This document shows, piece by piece, positions 1 through 11,808 of a stretch of DNA of 64,000 bases. Source of the DNA: Gaeumannomyces sp. JS-464 (taxonomy: Eukaryota > Ascomycota > Sordariomycetes > Magnaporthales > Magnaporthaceae); the NCBI GenBank assembly GCA_002197995.1, contig NGZR01000005.1, positions 4,154,001 through 4,218,000 on the forward strand, in the 5' to 3' direction. How positions within the stretch are numbered: position 1 is the first letter of the stretch; every line of letters starts with the position of its first letter. A model generated the notes under the pieces. It saw nothing but the letters and a program-made list of their open reading frames with translations, made no database searches and was not told the DNA's origin. A program made the translations under genes and the position numbers.

Positions 1-1931
1 GGCGGGTTTTCGTGGCCGTCACCGATTTTGGCAAGCATGCAACATACCTTTCTCCATTTCTCCTCATAGAGCATGTCGCGGGCCTCAAGCCATTTACCCG
101 GTTGGGACAAGGGAGATTCCGCTTCTCTGCCAGCCGAAGGCCGCGGTCGAAGGCGACCCAGAGCATCACTTTGGAGTAGACAAAGTTTTGCTTGTTATTT
201 CGAACCTCCCAGATAGACATATCGGGCTCTGCAGCGGTCATCAGTCAGCATTCTGTTCGTTCTGGCCAGTGCCCTGAGTTCATGTCCAAGCCAACTTGCC
301 GTTCATGATGGTGAGGACGTAGTCTGCACGGCACGAATACAAATCATTAGTTAGCCTTCCCACTCCTTCAAAACTAGGCCAGCCGCTGTTGTTTCAAGAA
401 TTTACCGAGGAGCTGTCGTACGGACACCCATTGGTCCCAAGTGACAGGTTTGCCATATTTGTTGTTGAGGTAAATAGCGTCCATGAGCTCTCCATAAATG
501 TCGAACTGGTGGTGGAAAGCCGCACCGTTTCCGATGCGGACAGGCTTGCTGCCCTGTAGCCATCGAGGTGGTCGAGCTCGAGCTCGGGGATCTCGGTCTC
601 ACCCCTGATGGTGAACATGATGGGGAGGCCACCGTCGGGAGCGCGAGACTTGAGGATGCGCTCGCTGATGAATTCCATGTACGCATCTGCCTCTTCCTTG
701 AATCCAAGCCGCAGCAGGATGTAGATTGTGAAGCTGGAGTCGCGCACCCACGAGAAACGATAGTCCCAGTTTCTGGAATCGCCAGCGAGGGTCAGACCGG
801 GTGGTCTCGATCCGGAGGGCGAGGAAAGGACCGGGAAGGGAAGCCAGCGCGGCTGCTTACCGAACACCCCCAATATCTTCTGGGATGGAGAAGGTCGGGG
901 CTGCTACAATAGCCCGGTAGGCTCATACGTCAGAAGCTTCAAGATCATGAGGCTCCTGCTCACGACCTCGCGCCACCGGCCCTTGTACTTGGACTTGGAG
1001 ATCCAGTTGTACCAATAGCTCTGGGTTGAATGCTGCTGGCCGTCGAGCACCGCGGTCGTGATGTGCTCGGTGACGTGGTTCAGGATGTCTTCACGCAACA
1101 CAAATGACGCGGCCTGGCCTTCCTGGATGTTGATGCGGGCAACGACGCCCTCGCCAAGCATGCCGGGCCTCTTGACCTTTTTGAACCTGACAATGGGGTA
1201 CGTGCTCGCCGACGTGTTGTCGCCGCAGTCCAGCGTCACGTCAAGCTGCAGTTTCAGGTCTTTACTGTGGAAGGTAACCGTTTTGCTTTTCACGTCATTG
1301 CACTGTTCACCCTGGGCTGGCTCGACGATTTCGGTGACGTGAGGCTCCTTGGCGTAGCCAAACGCCGGGAAGACCTCGACATCTGTGTTTCAGGGGTCAG
1401 TGTGAATGGTGAGAGGGAGGAAGAAAGATGAACGAACGGGGGAAAAAAGAGCAGGCAGCCTACCGAGAGTCAGATTTCCGCGGATACACTCGATTCTTCT
1501 GACGAGCCACTTCTTGAGCTCGTCGGGCACCTTGGTCATCTCGCGGAAAGCGTTCTGCTTGGGGGCCTTGGTGATGACGGCGCTCTGCCTGGGCCTGGGG
1601 AAGAAGTCGACCAAGTCAACGACGCCGTTTTCGTGGATGTAGCGCGTCTGCAGGATGTTACTGGAGGGCAGATATTGCTGCTTGGTCGTGCAGGAAATAT
1701 CGGCCGGGGGGCGATGCTGAAGTGGCCGCCCTTGTTCTTGTCCAGGAGTCGGCAAAAGACCGAGGGGGAGTCGAAGTCGGGCCAGCACATGAAGTCGATA
1801 CTCCCGTCCATGCCAGCCAGGGCACATGTCCTCATGTTCCCTATGATGCCGTAGTTCTCGATGGGCAGGTAGCCGGCAGCTTGGCGGCGCATGCCCTGCG
1901 CGGGGGTCGCATTGTGAGACGGTGTGCCCAT
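1..1931 (-). CDS. Glycoside hydrolase family 15 protein (glucoamylase/trehalase-like), 5'-part only, frame-disrupted
   Basis: The visible part has the N-terminal trehalase-like beta domain (start MGTPSHNA; motifs [12 protein letters not shown] and [10 protein letters not shown]) and the beginning of the (alpha/alpha)6 barrel ([14 protein letters not shown]). The family hydrolyses alpha-glucosidic bonds, and no secretion signal is visible, so it is probably cytosolic. The catalytic carboxylates and the 3' end lie beyond base 1. Exons on the minus strand are 1931-1464, 1382-861, 772-406, 323-300 (24 nt) and 228-48. The intron 299-229 appears to use a GC-AG donor (GCAAGT). Four single-base losses are needed to read through: in G6 at 1706-1711, CCC at 913-915, CCC at 552-554 and TTT at 93-95. 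No other internal stops interrupt the conserved frame, so undercalled runs are more likely than a pseudogene. The family call is firm; the substrate is not determined. Confidence 0.85.
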
Positions 1932-3163
1932 GCCGGGCAGACAGCGTGCTCGGCTGGGTGAGGCGCCCAGGGATCTGACGGGTGCTGGGACGGGCCGCGA
2001 TGCTCAGGCGGATCTGGCCGTCAAATCAGGGAGGAGGAAGGAAGGATGGGATGGAGAAGAATGGTAGATGCGGGATGTTACAGCCAGGCATACGCCTCTT
2101 TTTATAAACGGCGACTACCTACATGGATGAGGGAGGTGGGGTAGACGAGGAGAGCTCTTTGGGAGCTTAGGGAAACCGGTAAACTACCTAGGTAGTATAG
2201 TAAAGGTATGCTGTACGCCGTGCGTAGGGGCACATGGAGTTAAGTGAGCTCTCGCAGAATGCACATTCCAGATGGTTCTTGGTGCAGCCCCAGTTTGGCA
2301 GTCCCGTGACAGCGTCGACGCGCAGGTCTTACTCAGCGACCTACCTGCCAGGTCCCCGCTTGAAGCCATTGAAGCTTCGTGATGGTACTTTAGTACATGT
2401 GCATCTAGTGCGTCCCCAATTACTACCAGGTAGGTACCTTGCCAACTTCCCGATGCAAGTCCGGGGGACTTGTCGTTACGCAGAAGTCCCACTGCCCGAT
2501 CAATTGGCTTTTCCCGAGATCCCGGCTCCACCTCCCGACGTGGAGGTTAGGCCCGTTGACCAATACGTAAAATATGGGGACCACGGTGCAATGTTAAACG
2601 CTAGAGCTACATCGAGCGTTTTTAAAATTACCTAGGGAAAAAAAGAGAAAAGTAAAAAGAAAAGGGAAATAAAAAAGGAGCTGCACGAGGTACTGGTAAA
2701 AGGCACTTTGTATTATCTCAAAACAGACCCGATATGTGATCCATTATGTTGCACGGTGGCTTTCTTCCCGTAAAGCTGGGTCACCGGTACCTCGGAAGCT
2801 GGAGCATCCACAATCCAGGGGCCGACCCCTGTCGTTCTGTAGGAACTAAGGAACTAGGTGAGATGTGGTCGCTGATGCCGTGCCCGTTCTGGCCGCTGTC
2901 TTTTTATCAGCGCCTGTGCGATTGAATGAATGCATCTCGAGTCGACAGATTGTCATTGCTCAGCTGAGAGCGAGCCGTCTATTACCTCCCTATTTGCATA
3001 GAACCCCTGCCTAGGCTCCACGCTAGACTAGACTGCCGAGACGGGGCTAGTCGCCTGCGTCGTAGTGCCGTGGCCCTCACCTTACTAGGGGAACGATGCC
3101 CAGGGAGGCGACACCTCCACAGATCCCCTCTCCACCGCAACCCTCGCACTAGCCATAAAAACC
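1932..3163. other. Intergenic: shared promoter region of the GH15 (-) and TPT-transporter (+) genes
   Basis: No coding region is supported. It holds the upstream regions of two divergent genes, palindromic ACCTAGGT-type motifs near 2187 and 2630, a purine-rich stretch at 2636-2680, and a C/T-rich leader just before the ATG at 3164. Confidence 0.6.
2098..2108 (-). promoter_or_regulatory. Candidate TATA box of the GH15 gene
   Basis: On the minus strand the sequence reads TTTATAAAAAG, about 170 bp upstream of the GH15 start codon at 1931. Position and sequence fit a fungal TATA element; there is no other evidence. Confidence 0.35.
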
Positions 3164-5380
3164 ATGTCTTCCCGCCCGACGACTCAGGGACGCAACCCCA
3201 GGCCACCAAACAGCAGCATTGGCCAACCACCACCAGACCGCCGCTTGCCCACCGCGGCGCCGCCAGCAGACCCGTCCCCCGCGACCTCCGACAGCCTCTC
3301 GACCGCATCCTCCGCCCAGCCCACGCCCACGAGGTCTTCCAGCTCCTCCTCCCCCGGAGCCGCACCCGCCGGCATCGACCTGCTCTCGCCCTCGGCGCCC
3401 GCCTCCGCGTCCTTGTCGTCGCTGCACCCGGGCGGCGGCGCCTCCGCCACCGGATCCCGCGTGCCCCAGTCGCCCGAGTCCGCCATCGAGATGGAACCAT
3501 TGACCCCGGCGAGCCACCGCCGGAGACGGAGCAGCCTCATGAACCCTCCCAACGCCGCCTCCAACCCTCCGGGGAAGCGTGGTGCCAGGGCTGCCGCCGG
3601 CGGCAGCGGCGCTGGCGGCGGCGGCAGTGGCGCTGGTGGTGGCGGTGGTGGCGGCGGCAGCAGCGGCGGTGGTGTTCTGGGTAGCAGCAGTGGGGCCGGC
3701 CCCCGGCAGATCCCGGGACGATAGCGGAAGAGCCCGTCGCCGCCGGCGCAGGCAAACGGGCCGGCAACCCAGACTCGGACAGCGACAGCCTCTCGGACGA
3801 GGACCTGCACGGCGACGAGGAGACCGGGCTGACCAAGAGCCACCGGCTGCGCAAGCTCGAGAAGAGGAGGAGAAACACGCGCCTGGACCAGAGGATAGCC
3901 AGAGACAGCGGAGTTACCGAGCAGGAGAAGCGAGAGGCCGAGACAAGACGGTCGTCCGCCGCCTGCTCATCAACCTATCGCTGATTGGGCTGTGGTACAT
4001 GTTTTCGCTCAGCATATCTATCGTAAGAACATGCCCATTGCAGCCCTCTTTTTTTGTTTTCTTCTTCGTCGTTACCCCTGGTTTTACTACAAGTGCCAGA
4101 CGGCTCCAAGCTGACCCGCGACCACGTTTGGCGTGCCCAAAAAGTACAACAAGTGGATGTTTGATTCCAAGCAGCTGGACTTCCCCTTCCCATGTTCACA
4201 ACATCGATCCACATGTTGATACAGTTTGGGCTCGCGTCGGCGGTCCTGTACTTTATCCCGTCGCTGCGCCCCAGGAACGGCCGCAGGTCGGACCGCGGCC
4301 AGTCCAGGCACGAGACCGGCCCAGAGCGGCCCCTGATGACCAAATGGTTTTACTTCACCAGGATAGGGCCTTGTGGTGCTGCGACGGGGCTCGACATTGG
4401 GCTCGGTAACACGTCCCTGAAGCTGATCACCCTGACTTTTTACAGTAAGTCGGTCCATCCCCGAGCTGGGCCGTGTAATGTTTTTCTCTCTCTTCTCGTT
4501 CTAACCTGCCCTCCCAGCCATGTGCAAGTCCTCCGTCCTCGCCTTCGTGCTCCTGTTCGCCTTTCTCTTCCGGCTGGAGACGCCGACGTGGCGCCTGTTT
4601 GCCATCATCGGCACCATGACCATCGGCGTCGTCATGATGGTCGCGGGCGAGGTCGAGTTCAAGCTCGGCGGCTTCCTCCTCGTCATCTCGGCCGCCTTCT
4701 TCTCGGGCTTCCGCTGGGGCCTGACGCAGATCCTGCTGCTGCGCAACCCGGCCACCTCCAACCCCTTCTCCAGCATCTTCTTCCTCGCCCCCGTCATGTT
4801 CGTCACCCTCTTCTCCATCGCCGTCTTCGTCGAGGGCGTGCCCGAGCTCTGGCAGGGCATGAAGGTGCTCGCCGAGGCCAAGGGCGCCGTCGCCGCCCCG
4901 CTCATCGTGCTCTTCCCGGGCGCCATCGCCTTTCTCATGACCGTGTCCGAGTTCGCGCTGCTGCAGCGCACCTCGGTCGTGACGCTGTCCATCGCCGGCA
5001 TCTTCAAGGAGGTCGTCACCATCCTGGCCGCCACCCTGGTCTTTGGCGACAAGCTGACGCCCGTCAACTTTGCCGGCCTGGTCGTCACCCTGGCCGCCAT
5101 CTGCTCCTACAACTACCTCAAGATCACAAAGATGCGCGAGGAGGCCCTGGCCACGACCCACAACGCCGCCCGCCGCGACGGCCCCGAGCACCCCGGCGCC
5201 ACCAGCAGCAGCAGCGAGGCCGAGCTCGACGGCGAGGCCGAGGACGCCGCGCTCCTGCGGAGGCTCAGCGCCGATGGCGCGCCGCTGTGGACTGCCGACG
5301 GGGACATGCTTTCAAATCCCGAGCAGCCCCTGTCAGCCACCGCCGGGACTTCGCCGCGGCCCCGCCAAAGAGAGGATTGA
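3164..5380 (+). CDS. TPT/DMT-family (SLC35C2-like, yeast YMD8-like) nucleotide-sugar-type transporter, frame-disrupted
   Basis: A multi-pass Golgi/ER membrane transporter of the triose-phosphate/nucleotide-sugar group. A long Ser/Pro/Gly-rich N-terminus (about 280 residues, with poly-Gly around 3600-3690 and a basic-acidic segment SDSDSLSDEDLHGDEETGL) precedes the membrane domain. That domain starts at LLINLSLIGLWYMFSLSISI and ends with the helix containing FGDKLTPVNFAGLVVTLAAI, and a charged tail follows. Introns are 4023-4144 and 4445-4517; exons are 3164-4022, 4145-4444 and 4518-5380. Three single-base losses are inferred, in GGG at 3715-3717, near 3940-3943 (GG) and in CCC at 4189-4191; adding three bases makes 2,025 nt, 674 residues. 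The start has a good context (AAAACCATG). The substrate cannot be inferred from sequence; GDP-fucose or related sugars are only a family analogy. Confidence 0.85.
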
Positions 5381-5903
5381 ACTTCGCGGTCGCACGTCTC
5401 CGCGGTTCCAACACGCTCTCTCATGTTCCATCGTTCTCTCTTCATCTACATTTCTTGGTGTATTTGACACGTGTACTTTTTGTTTCTTCTTCTCACATAC
5501 TTCGTTGCCTTGTCTGTGGTAACATGCTGGTCGTTTTACGATGCATTTAGAGACGCGGGCACCCACCATGAGCCAGTTACAACACCCTATCTTACACGAT
5601 AGGGCGAGTTGGGTCGGGACCAAAAACAAAACGAAGAAAACAGTCGGCGGGTTTGGTCCATGATTTCGTCCCTGCGCGCCTGCAGTCGGCTTTCTGTATT
5701 TTCTGTTTCTGCTTTGGTATAGGCGTAAGCGGTCCTTCTCTGGTGGCCTGTGTCGGTGTTGTCTTTGCTTGGGAGTCGGTGGACTTATACAAGACTGGAA
5801 GAGTCGTTTGATTTAGACGATATATACCTAGGTACTACTTAGGTACAGATACCCTGGGCTAATTTCTCTTCTACTACGATTACCAACCCACTACACTCGC
5901 TTC
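5381..5903. other. Intergenic between convergent genes
   Basis: 3' flanks of the TPT transporter (+) and the subtilase (-). It contains an inverted repeat around ACCTAGGTACTACTTAGGTA at 5826-5845. No gene is seen. Confidence 0.6.
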
Positions 5904-8315
5904 CTAGACGTAACGAATGTTGAATTCGACAGAGTCGAAACGGTCATAGTCGACCAGCTTGTCACGATCGCCATTGATCTTGAGTGCGAGGATCACAAGG
6001 CGATATCGTCCGGCGGGCGTCCAGGTGCCATCAGCCAGTTGCCCGTTCCAGTTCCCAGTCCAGCCTAGAGGCGGGTTATAGAGCATCGGGTAGCCGGCAA
6101 TGTTCCCCAGGGTCAGCATTCCGAACCCGTTGTCCTTGGCAGTGGTACCCGCCGCCGCTACGGGCACTGCCTCGATCCGCACCTCCTTGCTGCCTAGCAC
6201 TAGCCACGTCCACGTCACAGGCATAACGCCAGCGGGAAGAGCTGTCACGGAGGTGTTAAGCACCGGCCGCGCCCACTCGGAATGATTGGCCGGGGCGGGC
6301 ATCTGAAAGGTGGTTCCGTCTGCTATTTTCGGGAGACGAACGTTATCGCTACGCGAGAGCCAGATGCGGTCCGACGCCAGCACCTTCATGTCCACCATGG
6401 AAGCCGTAGTCCCAAAGTAGGGGAGCGAAAGCGATGAAACCCGGCCACCGGCGGCATCAGTGCCGTTGAGGACGACCCAGCCCGAGTAAAAAGGGAGGAG
6501 GTTTTCGGCAAGCTGGGTGGGCGGTGAGACGGTGAGATGGACCTCGGCGCTCGACTTGGGCTCTATCGTCACGCTCGGAACCTGAAATTTGAGCGTCGCA
6601 TAGTACGGATACAGGTCTGGGCTCGACGAGCGGTACACCGGGATGAGCGTCGAGGCCGTGAGGGCGGGGACATGCGAAAGGTTGTACGTCACAGGCGAGT
6701 TGCCCAGGTTGGTGATAGTGAAAGAGACGTCGGGCTTGAAGCGGGCCTTATCCATCAGCTCCAAGGCAGGCACACTGAGGAGCGCCGTCGCATGCGCTGC
6801 GTCGTAGGCTTGCATAAGCCCCGCGCCCTGCTTCGGCACCGGAGGGAATCCGGGCGTCGGTTTGTCGCCCGCTTCGTTGAAGTCGTATCCAAAATTTGGC
6901 TTAGCCGTTGCCGAAAGAAGCCGTGTGATCAGCGCACTATCCCTAGTCCCGCGAGCCTCCATGATCAAAGCGACGATACCGGCCGCCAGGGGAGTCGCCA
7001 TCGAAGTGCCACTCTGCACCCCGTAGCTTCCCATGGACACAGGCATGGTCGATATGATGCTCCCGCCCGGGGCACCAAACTGGGGCTTCATGGTCAGCTC
7101 GTAGGTCGAGCCCCAGAGCCCAAAGATGCTCACCAAGCCGCCCTTGATGGGGTTAGGCTGGGACGAATACTTTCCCGTGGCGGTATCGTAGGTCGGCATG
7201 TCCGAGTTCTCAAACGACGTGATGCCCATAACACCAGGGCCGCTCGACGGGGCGCTAACGCCGAAAATACCTTCGGCACCGCCCACAGTATTACCAACGG
7301 CAAAGGTACAAGGCACGCCGAGCTCGACAATGCGTGAAACGGCCAGAGAAATAGGGTCGTTGGCCCAGCCAACCGGACGGCCCAGCGATCCCGTGATAAT
7401 GTCACTCCCGTCCTCGAAGGCGCGGAGAGTGGCCTGCAGGATCACGTCGTTGCCCGAGCCGCCCGTGCAGCCAAAAACGCGGTATATGCCAAGCTTAGCG
7501 CCCGGGGCAGCCCCGCGGAACCCAAGCGGGTTCTCCTTTGCAGCGATGATGCCCGCGACGTGGGTGCCATGACCAATGCAGCTGTCCATGGGATCGGCGT
7601 CAGGCACAGGAGTGTTAGCGCCATTGTAATTGTCGCCGACCATGTCAGTCCCATACTCGACCAGACAGCCGGGGCCAAAGCAGCCGCCCAGGGCCGGGTG
7701 AGTGTAATCGACGCCCGTGTCGATGATGCCAATGCGAAACCCCTTGCCCGTAAGGCCATCAGCCTGCAGCCGATCGACCTGCGTCTGGACGTGCGGGCGA
7801 ACCTGCCCTTGACGGCAGCCGCGGCACGCCGGTGCACATCGGCCAGGGGGTGCCGGTGGCGGTCCAGTGCACGATAGGCTTGGGCATGGGCACTATGGTG
7901 ACTGGCCAGAGGTTCTTTACTTGGGGCAGCTCGCTGATGCGCCGGAACTTGGCCGCGGCGCTCTCCTCGGGCCCGCCGGGACTGGCCAGGTTGAAGGACA
8001 CGCCCTTGAAGGCGCGCGATCTGAAGCTGAAGCGCTCCGTCACATTCCCAAGACCCGCCTTGTTTTCGACGTGATCGAGGAACCCGCTGGTATCCTGCAT
8101 GTTCAACATGTCAGCCCCGCAAGAGGGCATGCCTTCTCCCCGTCCAGCTAAAGACCCACCTCATCGGCCAGCTCGGCGATGTATGCGCCCGGAACAACAA
8201 CATTTTCTTCGAGGGGCGGTACGGCTGGCGGAGCCTCGCCACGGCGAGCGAGGGGCTTTGCTGAAGCGGAGGCCGCCACGAGGGCGGTGCCCAGAGCGAA
8301 TCTCCAGTGAACCAT
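5904..8315 (-). CDS. Secreted subtilisin-like serine protease (S8, fungal Vpr/C5a-peptidase type), frame-disrupted
   Basis: The protein starts MVHWRFALGTALVAASASA, a typical signal peptide, then a propeptide segment (VVVPGAYIAELADE) that continues across a 65-bp intron (8095-8159, GTGGGT donor). The catalytic triad is visible: Asp in IDTGVDYTHP, His in GHGTHVAGIIAA and Ser in GTSMATPLAAG. About 350 residues of beta-rich C-terminal (Fn3/DUF1034-like) sequence follow. Exons are 8315-8160 and 8094-5904. Two base losses are inferred, in G5 at 7846-7850 and CCC at 7806-7808; with them restored the product is 782 residues. The segment between His and Ser is short and I see no protease-associated (PA) insert, which many relatives carry. 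Probably an extracellular endoprotease. Confidence 0.9.
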
Positions 8316-8421
8316 GGCGACAGGTGCGGGCGGCGGGGGTAGGGGGGGTACTCGGGCTGACGCAGCGCGGGCTGAAGGCCGCAAGAAGGGCCCCCTCTCC
8401 CCGACAGCGCCGCCCTCGTCG

Positions 8422-8429
8422 TCTTATAG
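8422..8429 (-). promoter_or_regulatory. Possible TATA element of the subtilase gene
   Basis: The minus strand reads CTATAAGA about 110 bp upstream of the start codon at 8315. Short motif and position only. Confidence 0.25.
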
Positions 8430-9239
8430 GCACACGTTCCGCGGCATATCGTGGGCGACAACCGGCGGGGGACCAGAATACGGCCAGGGAGCGACGAAGT
8501 GCGCGATATCGAGCAAGATAACGGGGATGATGCGAGTGGGCTACTACACCGTCGGCAGGTACGTGGGTGGCAGACTAGCGGGGCTCTCCACCGCGCGCAC
8601 CACGAGTTGGCCGAAATGGGAGGGTGACCGGTGTAAGGACCGGGGTGCTGTGGTGGTCATGTTGCATCGCCCATCACCACCACCTGCCCAAAACATCAAA
8701 GCCTGCCCGGCGGGGCTCGCGGCAAAAGACTGAGGGCGTGGGTAGCTGGTGAGCCGGCTACGGCCCAGCGCATAGGGCGGGGGAATATGCGTATGTGCCG
8801 GCTGGCCTGCATGCACACCGGAAAGAAGAGTTCGAAACGACAAGGAGGGGCCACCCGGCGACGCAAGGGGAGTGAGGCGGGTGAAGTGAAATCTGAGCAG
8901 CAACGATGGGCGGCAGGGCACCACCACAACGCCGTCTCCAACTCCACCGGAGCTGCCCTAACAGGAAATCGCGAGGATGACGCCTGCCCAGATCCCACAA
9001 CAGCCAATCTCTGGCCTTGGTCAAAAAAATGCTGTGGCCATGCATGGTTGCTGACCAACGCGCCCGACCGCTGTAATATGGCTGTTGTCGATGCATGCCG
9101 CCGCCGCCTTGCCCAGCAGCACAATCCACCGTCGGAGTCTCTTTTTTGGGTTTGGTTCTTGGTCTGGACCCGAAAGCTGAGCCGCCGGGGCTGCGCATTC
9201 GGGCCTTTTCGAATATTTGCACGTCACAGCATTTCCGAG

Positions 9240-9247
9240 TATAAAAC
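9240..9247 (+). promoter_or_regulatory. Candidate TATA box of the MFS sugar transporter
   Basis: TATAAAAC about 95 bp upstream of the ATG at 9339, a typical spacing for a fungal TATA box allowing a short leader. Confidence 0.4.
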
Positions 9248-9338
9248 CATCGGAATCATTATCGTTGTTGATCCCAAGTAAGGATAGCGCCAGGCCCTAC
9301 CAAGTTTCCGCAGCTCGCGGAAAGACATCCATTGCAAA

Positions 9339-11103
9339 ATGGCCAAACCTCTCTTCGAGGTTCCAGTTTATGTGGCGGCGAGCTTGATCGTCTCATGCGT
9401 TGCAATGCTATTTGGGTACGCGAGCCATTAAATCCTCCAAGTCGCGTCCCTGAGTAGCCGCAAGGATGAAGCCTGCATGAGAAGCTAACCTGGCTTTGCC
9501 CGTGAACGGTCGCAGTCTCGATACGGGCTCGATAGGCCCCGTGACCACCATGTCGACCTTCAACGCCACCTTTGGTCCGATTTCCGCGACGCTGCACGGC
9601 GTCGTCGTCTCTTCCATTCTCCTCCCCGGCGCCCTGACCGCCATGTTGGCCGGCGTGCTGGCCGACCGCTACGGCCGAAACCGCCTGATCGCCATCGGGG
9701 GCTGCACGTACGCCGTCGGTGCCGCCATCGAATGCGGCTCGACCTACCTCGGCGTTTTCATCCTGGGTCGGCTTATCAAGGGCGTGGGGGAGGGCCTCTT
9801 CCTCAGCACCGTTTACGTTTACGTGGCTGAGATCTCGCCGCCGCGTATCCGCGGAACTCTCTCGGCGCTGCCGCAGTTCCTCATCACGCTGGGCATCGTC
9901 ACCGGCTTCTTCACCTGCTATGGCACGGGAGCCACGATCAAGGAGTCGAGCTTGGCGTGGCGCCTGCCCCTGGCCCTCGGCTCACTCCTCGGGTTCCTCC
10001 TCTCGGCGACCGTCGCCCTCGTCCCGCCATCACCCCGCTGGCTCGTGTCGCAGGGCCGAATGGACGAAGCCCGCGCTGTGGTGGCGAGCCTGGGGCTGGA
10101 CGAGACCGAACGCGATGAGATGCTGACGCCACCAGACCCGGCGGACTCGGTGATTCCCTACGAGGCTGAGGGCGGCGGCGGGCGGGGCACGACACTGGGC
10201 GAGGACATAAAACACATGCTGAGCGGGTTCGGGCACGCCTTTTCGCGGCCATTCAGGGCGCGCACGGCCTTTGGCTGCTTCATCATGGCCTTCCAGCAGT
10301 TCAGCGGCATCGATGGCGTCCTGTATTACGCCCCCACGCTTTTCAGGCTCGCGGGCCTGACATCGGAGCAGGCCTCCTTTTTGGCTTCGGGAGTGTCGGC
10401 CCTCGTCATCATGGCCGTGACGGTGCCGGCGACGCTGTGGGCGGACAAGTGGGGGCGCCGGACGTCGACGCTCGTGGGAGGCACCCTCATAACGGCAGAG
10501 ATGCTGGTCATGGGCTCACTATACGCCGCTGGCCAAGTCCAGCCAGAGGGTGGAGCGGGTAGGTGGGCGGTTATTGTGACCATCTACCTGTTTGCTGTCA
10601 CTTTCAGCGTGACGGTATGTTATCAATCGTCCATACCCACGTTCCATCAAAAGCTGACGTCCAGGCATGATCGTCAGTGGTCCATCGGCTTGCGCACATT
10701 CCTCGTCGAGAGCCTGCCACGCAAAACACGAAGTAGCGCCAGCGCCCTGGCCCAAAGCTCCAACTGGGTGAGTCGGTGGAAGTTGGAGATCAACAAGAAA
10801 GACCCCCCAAAAAAAAACAAGACTGCTGGCTGACACGCATAGCTCGCCAACTATATGATTGCGCTCACGACGCCTATGCTGCTGGCCAGATCAACGTACG
10901 GGGCATACTATTTTTTTGGTTTTTCGACGCTTGTTTGCACCCTCGTGTGCGCCGCCTTCATGTTCGAGACAAAGGGCAAAAGCCTCGAGGTTATCGAACA
11001 GCAATATAAGGAAAGCAGGGCGATGCGGACGACGGGAAGATGGGCCTTGGGGGATTTTCAGCTGAAGCGCATGAGGGTCCAAGTTACGCCCACTAACGGC
11101 TGA
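9339..11103 (+). CDS. MFS sugar porter (sugar/inositol transporter family)
   Basis: A 508-residue, 12-helix plasma-membrane sugar:H+ symporter. Family signatures in order are FGLDTGSIGPVT after helix 1, ADRYGRNR, GRLIKGVGEG, PSPRWLVSQGR before the central loop, QQFSGIDGVLYYAPTLF in helix 7 and PRKTRSSASALAQSSNW. The end of the last helix is followed by FETKGKSLEVIE. Exons are 9339-9415, 9516-10614, 10678-10767 and 10843-11103; all introns are GT-AG. Intron 2 (10615-10677) is 63 nt, a multiple of three without a stop, so retention would add 21 residues at the conserved SVT/WSIG junction. The start MAKPLFEVPVYVAAS is short but normal for the family. Reading frame intact; the substrate sugar is not predictable. 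Confidence 0.93.
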
Positions 11104-11808
11104 GGGCGGCCGTGATTGACTGGATGTCGACATTCAGTCGAAGGCGACCGAGTTTGTACGCAGCGTGAGACTGAAATACCTAGTGAATTGTACTGGTCGT
11201 CGGTGGTGGAAAAAAAGAGTGGGCCCGGACCCGCAAAATAGCTGTCGGCACTAGCTATATAACTCTTGGGCATAGCAATCCCTTCGCCTTCGGGCATTTG
11301 GTCAATTTGAAACGATACAGAGAAGATTAGCATGGCCCCTGCACTAAGGATGACACGCTCAATCAAAGAGAAGCTCAACATTTTTTTGGGCCCCGGATTC
11401 GAAACCGCCCGCGACATTCGTTTTTTTTTTTTTTTCTCCCTTTCCTCCCCGGCAATTTTAATTGCAATTGCGTCTTTCGTCCTCTACATTCCCCTTCCAT
11501 CTTTTCCCGTGATAGTTTTCGTTCCTCATAATTATGTAGGGGATATTCGCCAGCGCTAGCGCGGACTCATCCCGAAAACGGCTATTAGGTAGACGTGGTG
11601 CAGGAGCTGGAAATCCAATGCCGTAAACTGGGGCTGCCGGCGATGAATGAGTGTAGGCTGCTGGCACGGCTCGTGGCCCGGCGCGGCCCACCAGCCGAAC
11701 AGGTCGTTATCCCCGACGACCCATCGCCACCAGGGCGGCCGGAGCCGCTGTACCAAGCCCTCCACCCGCCGTGTCCGCCCTGGTGTGCCACGGGGTAGCA
11801 ACAGGCGG
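11104..11808. other. Intergenic
   Basis: 3' flanks of the MFS transporter (+) and of the uncharacterised minus-strand gene. It contains a T-rich tract at 11421-11436. No gene recognised; the right part (about 11590-11800) has open frames on both strands without features I can support. Confidence 0.5.

Larger units (their letters stand above)
8316..9338. other. Intergenic: divergent promoter region of subtilase (-) and MFS transporter (+)
   Basis: No supported gene. Several open frames occur on both strands but none has recognisable protein features. It carries the promoter elements listed separately. Confidence 0.55.
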
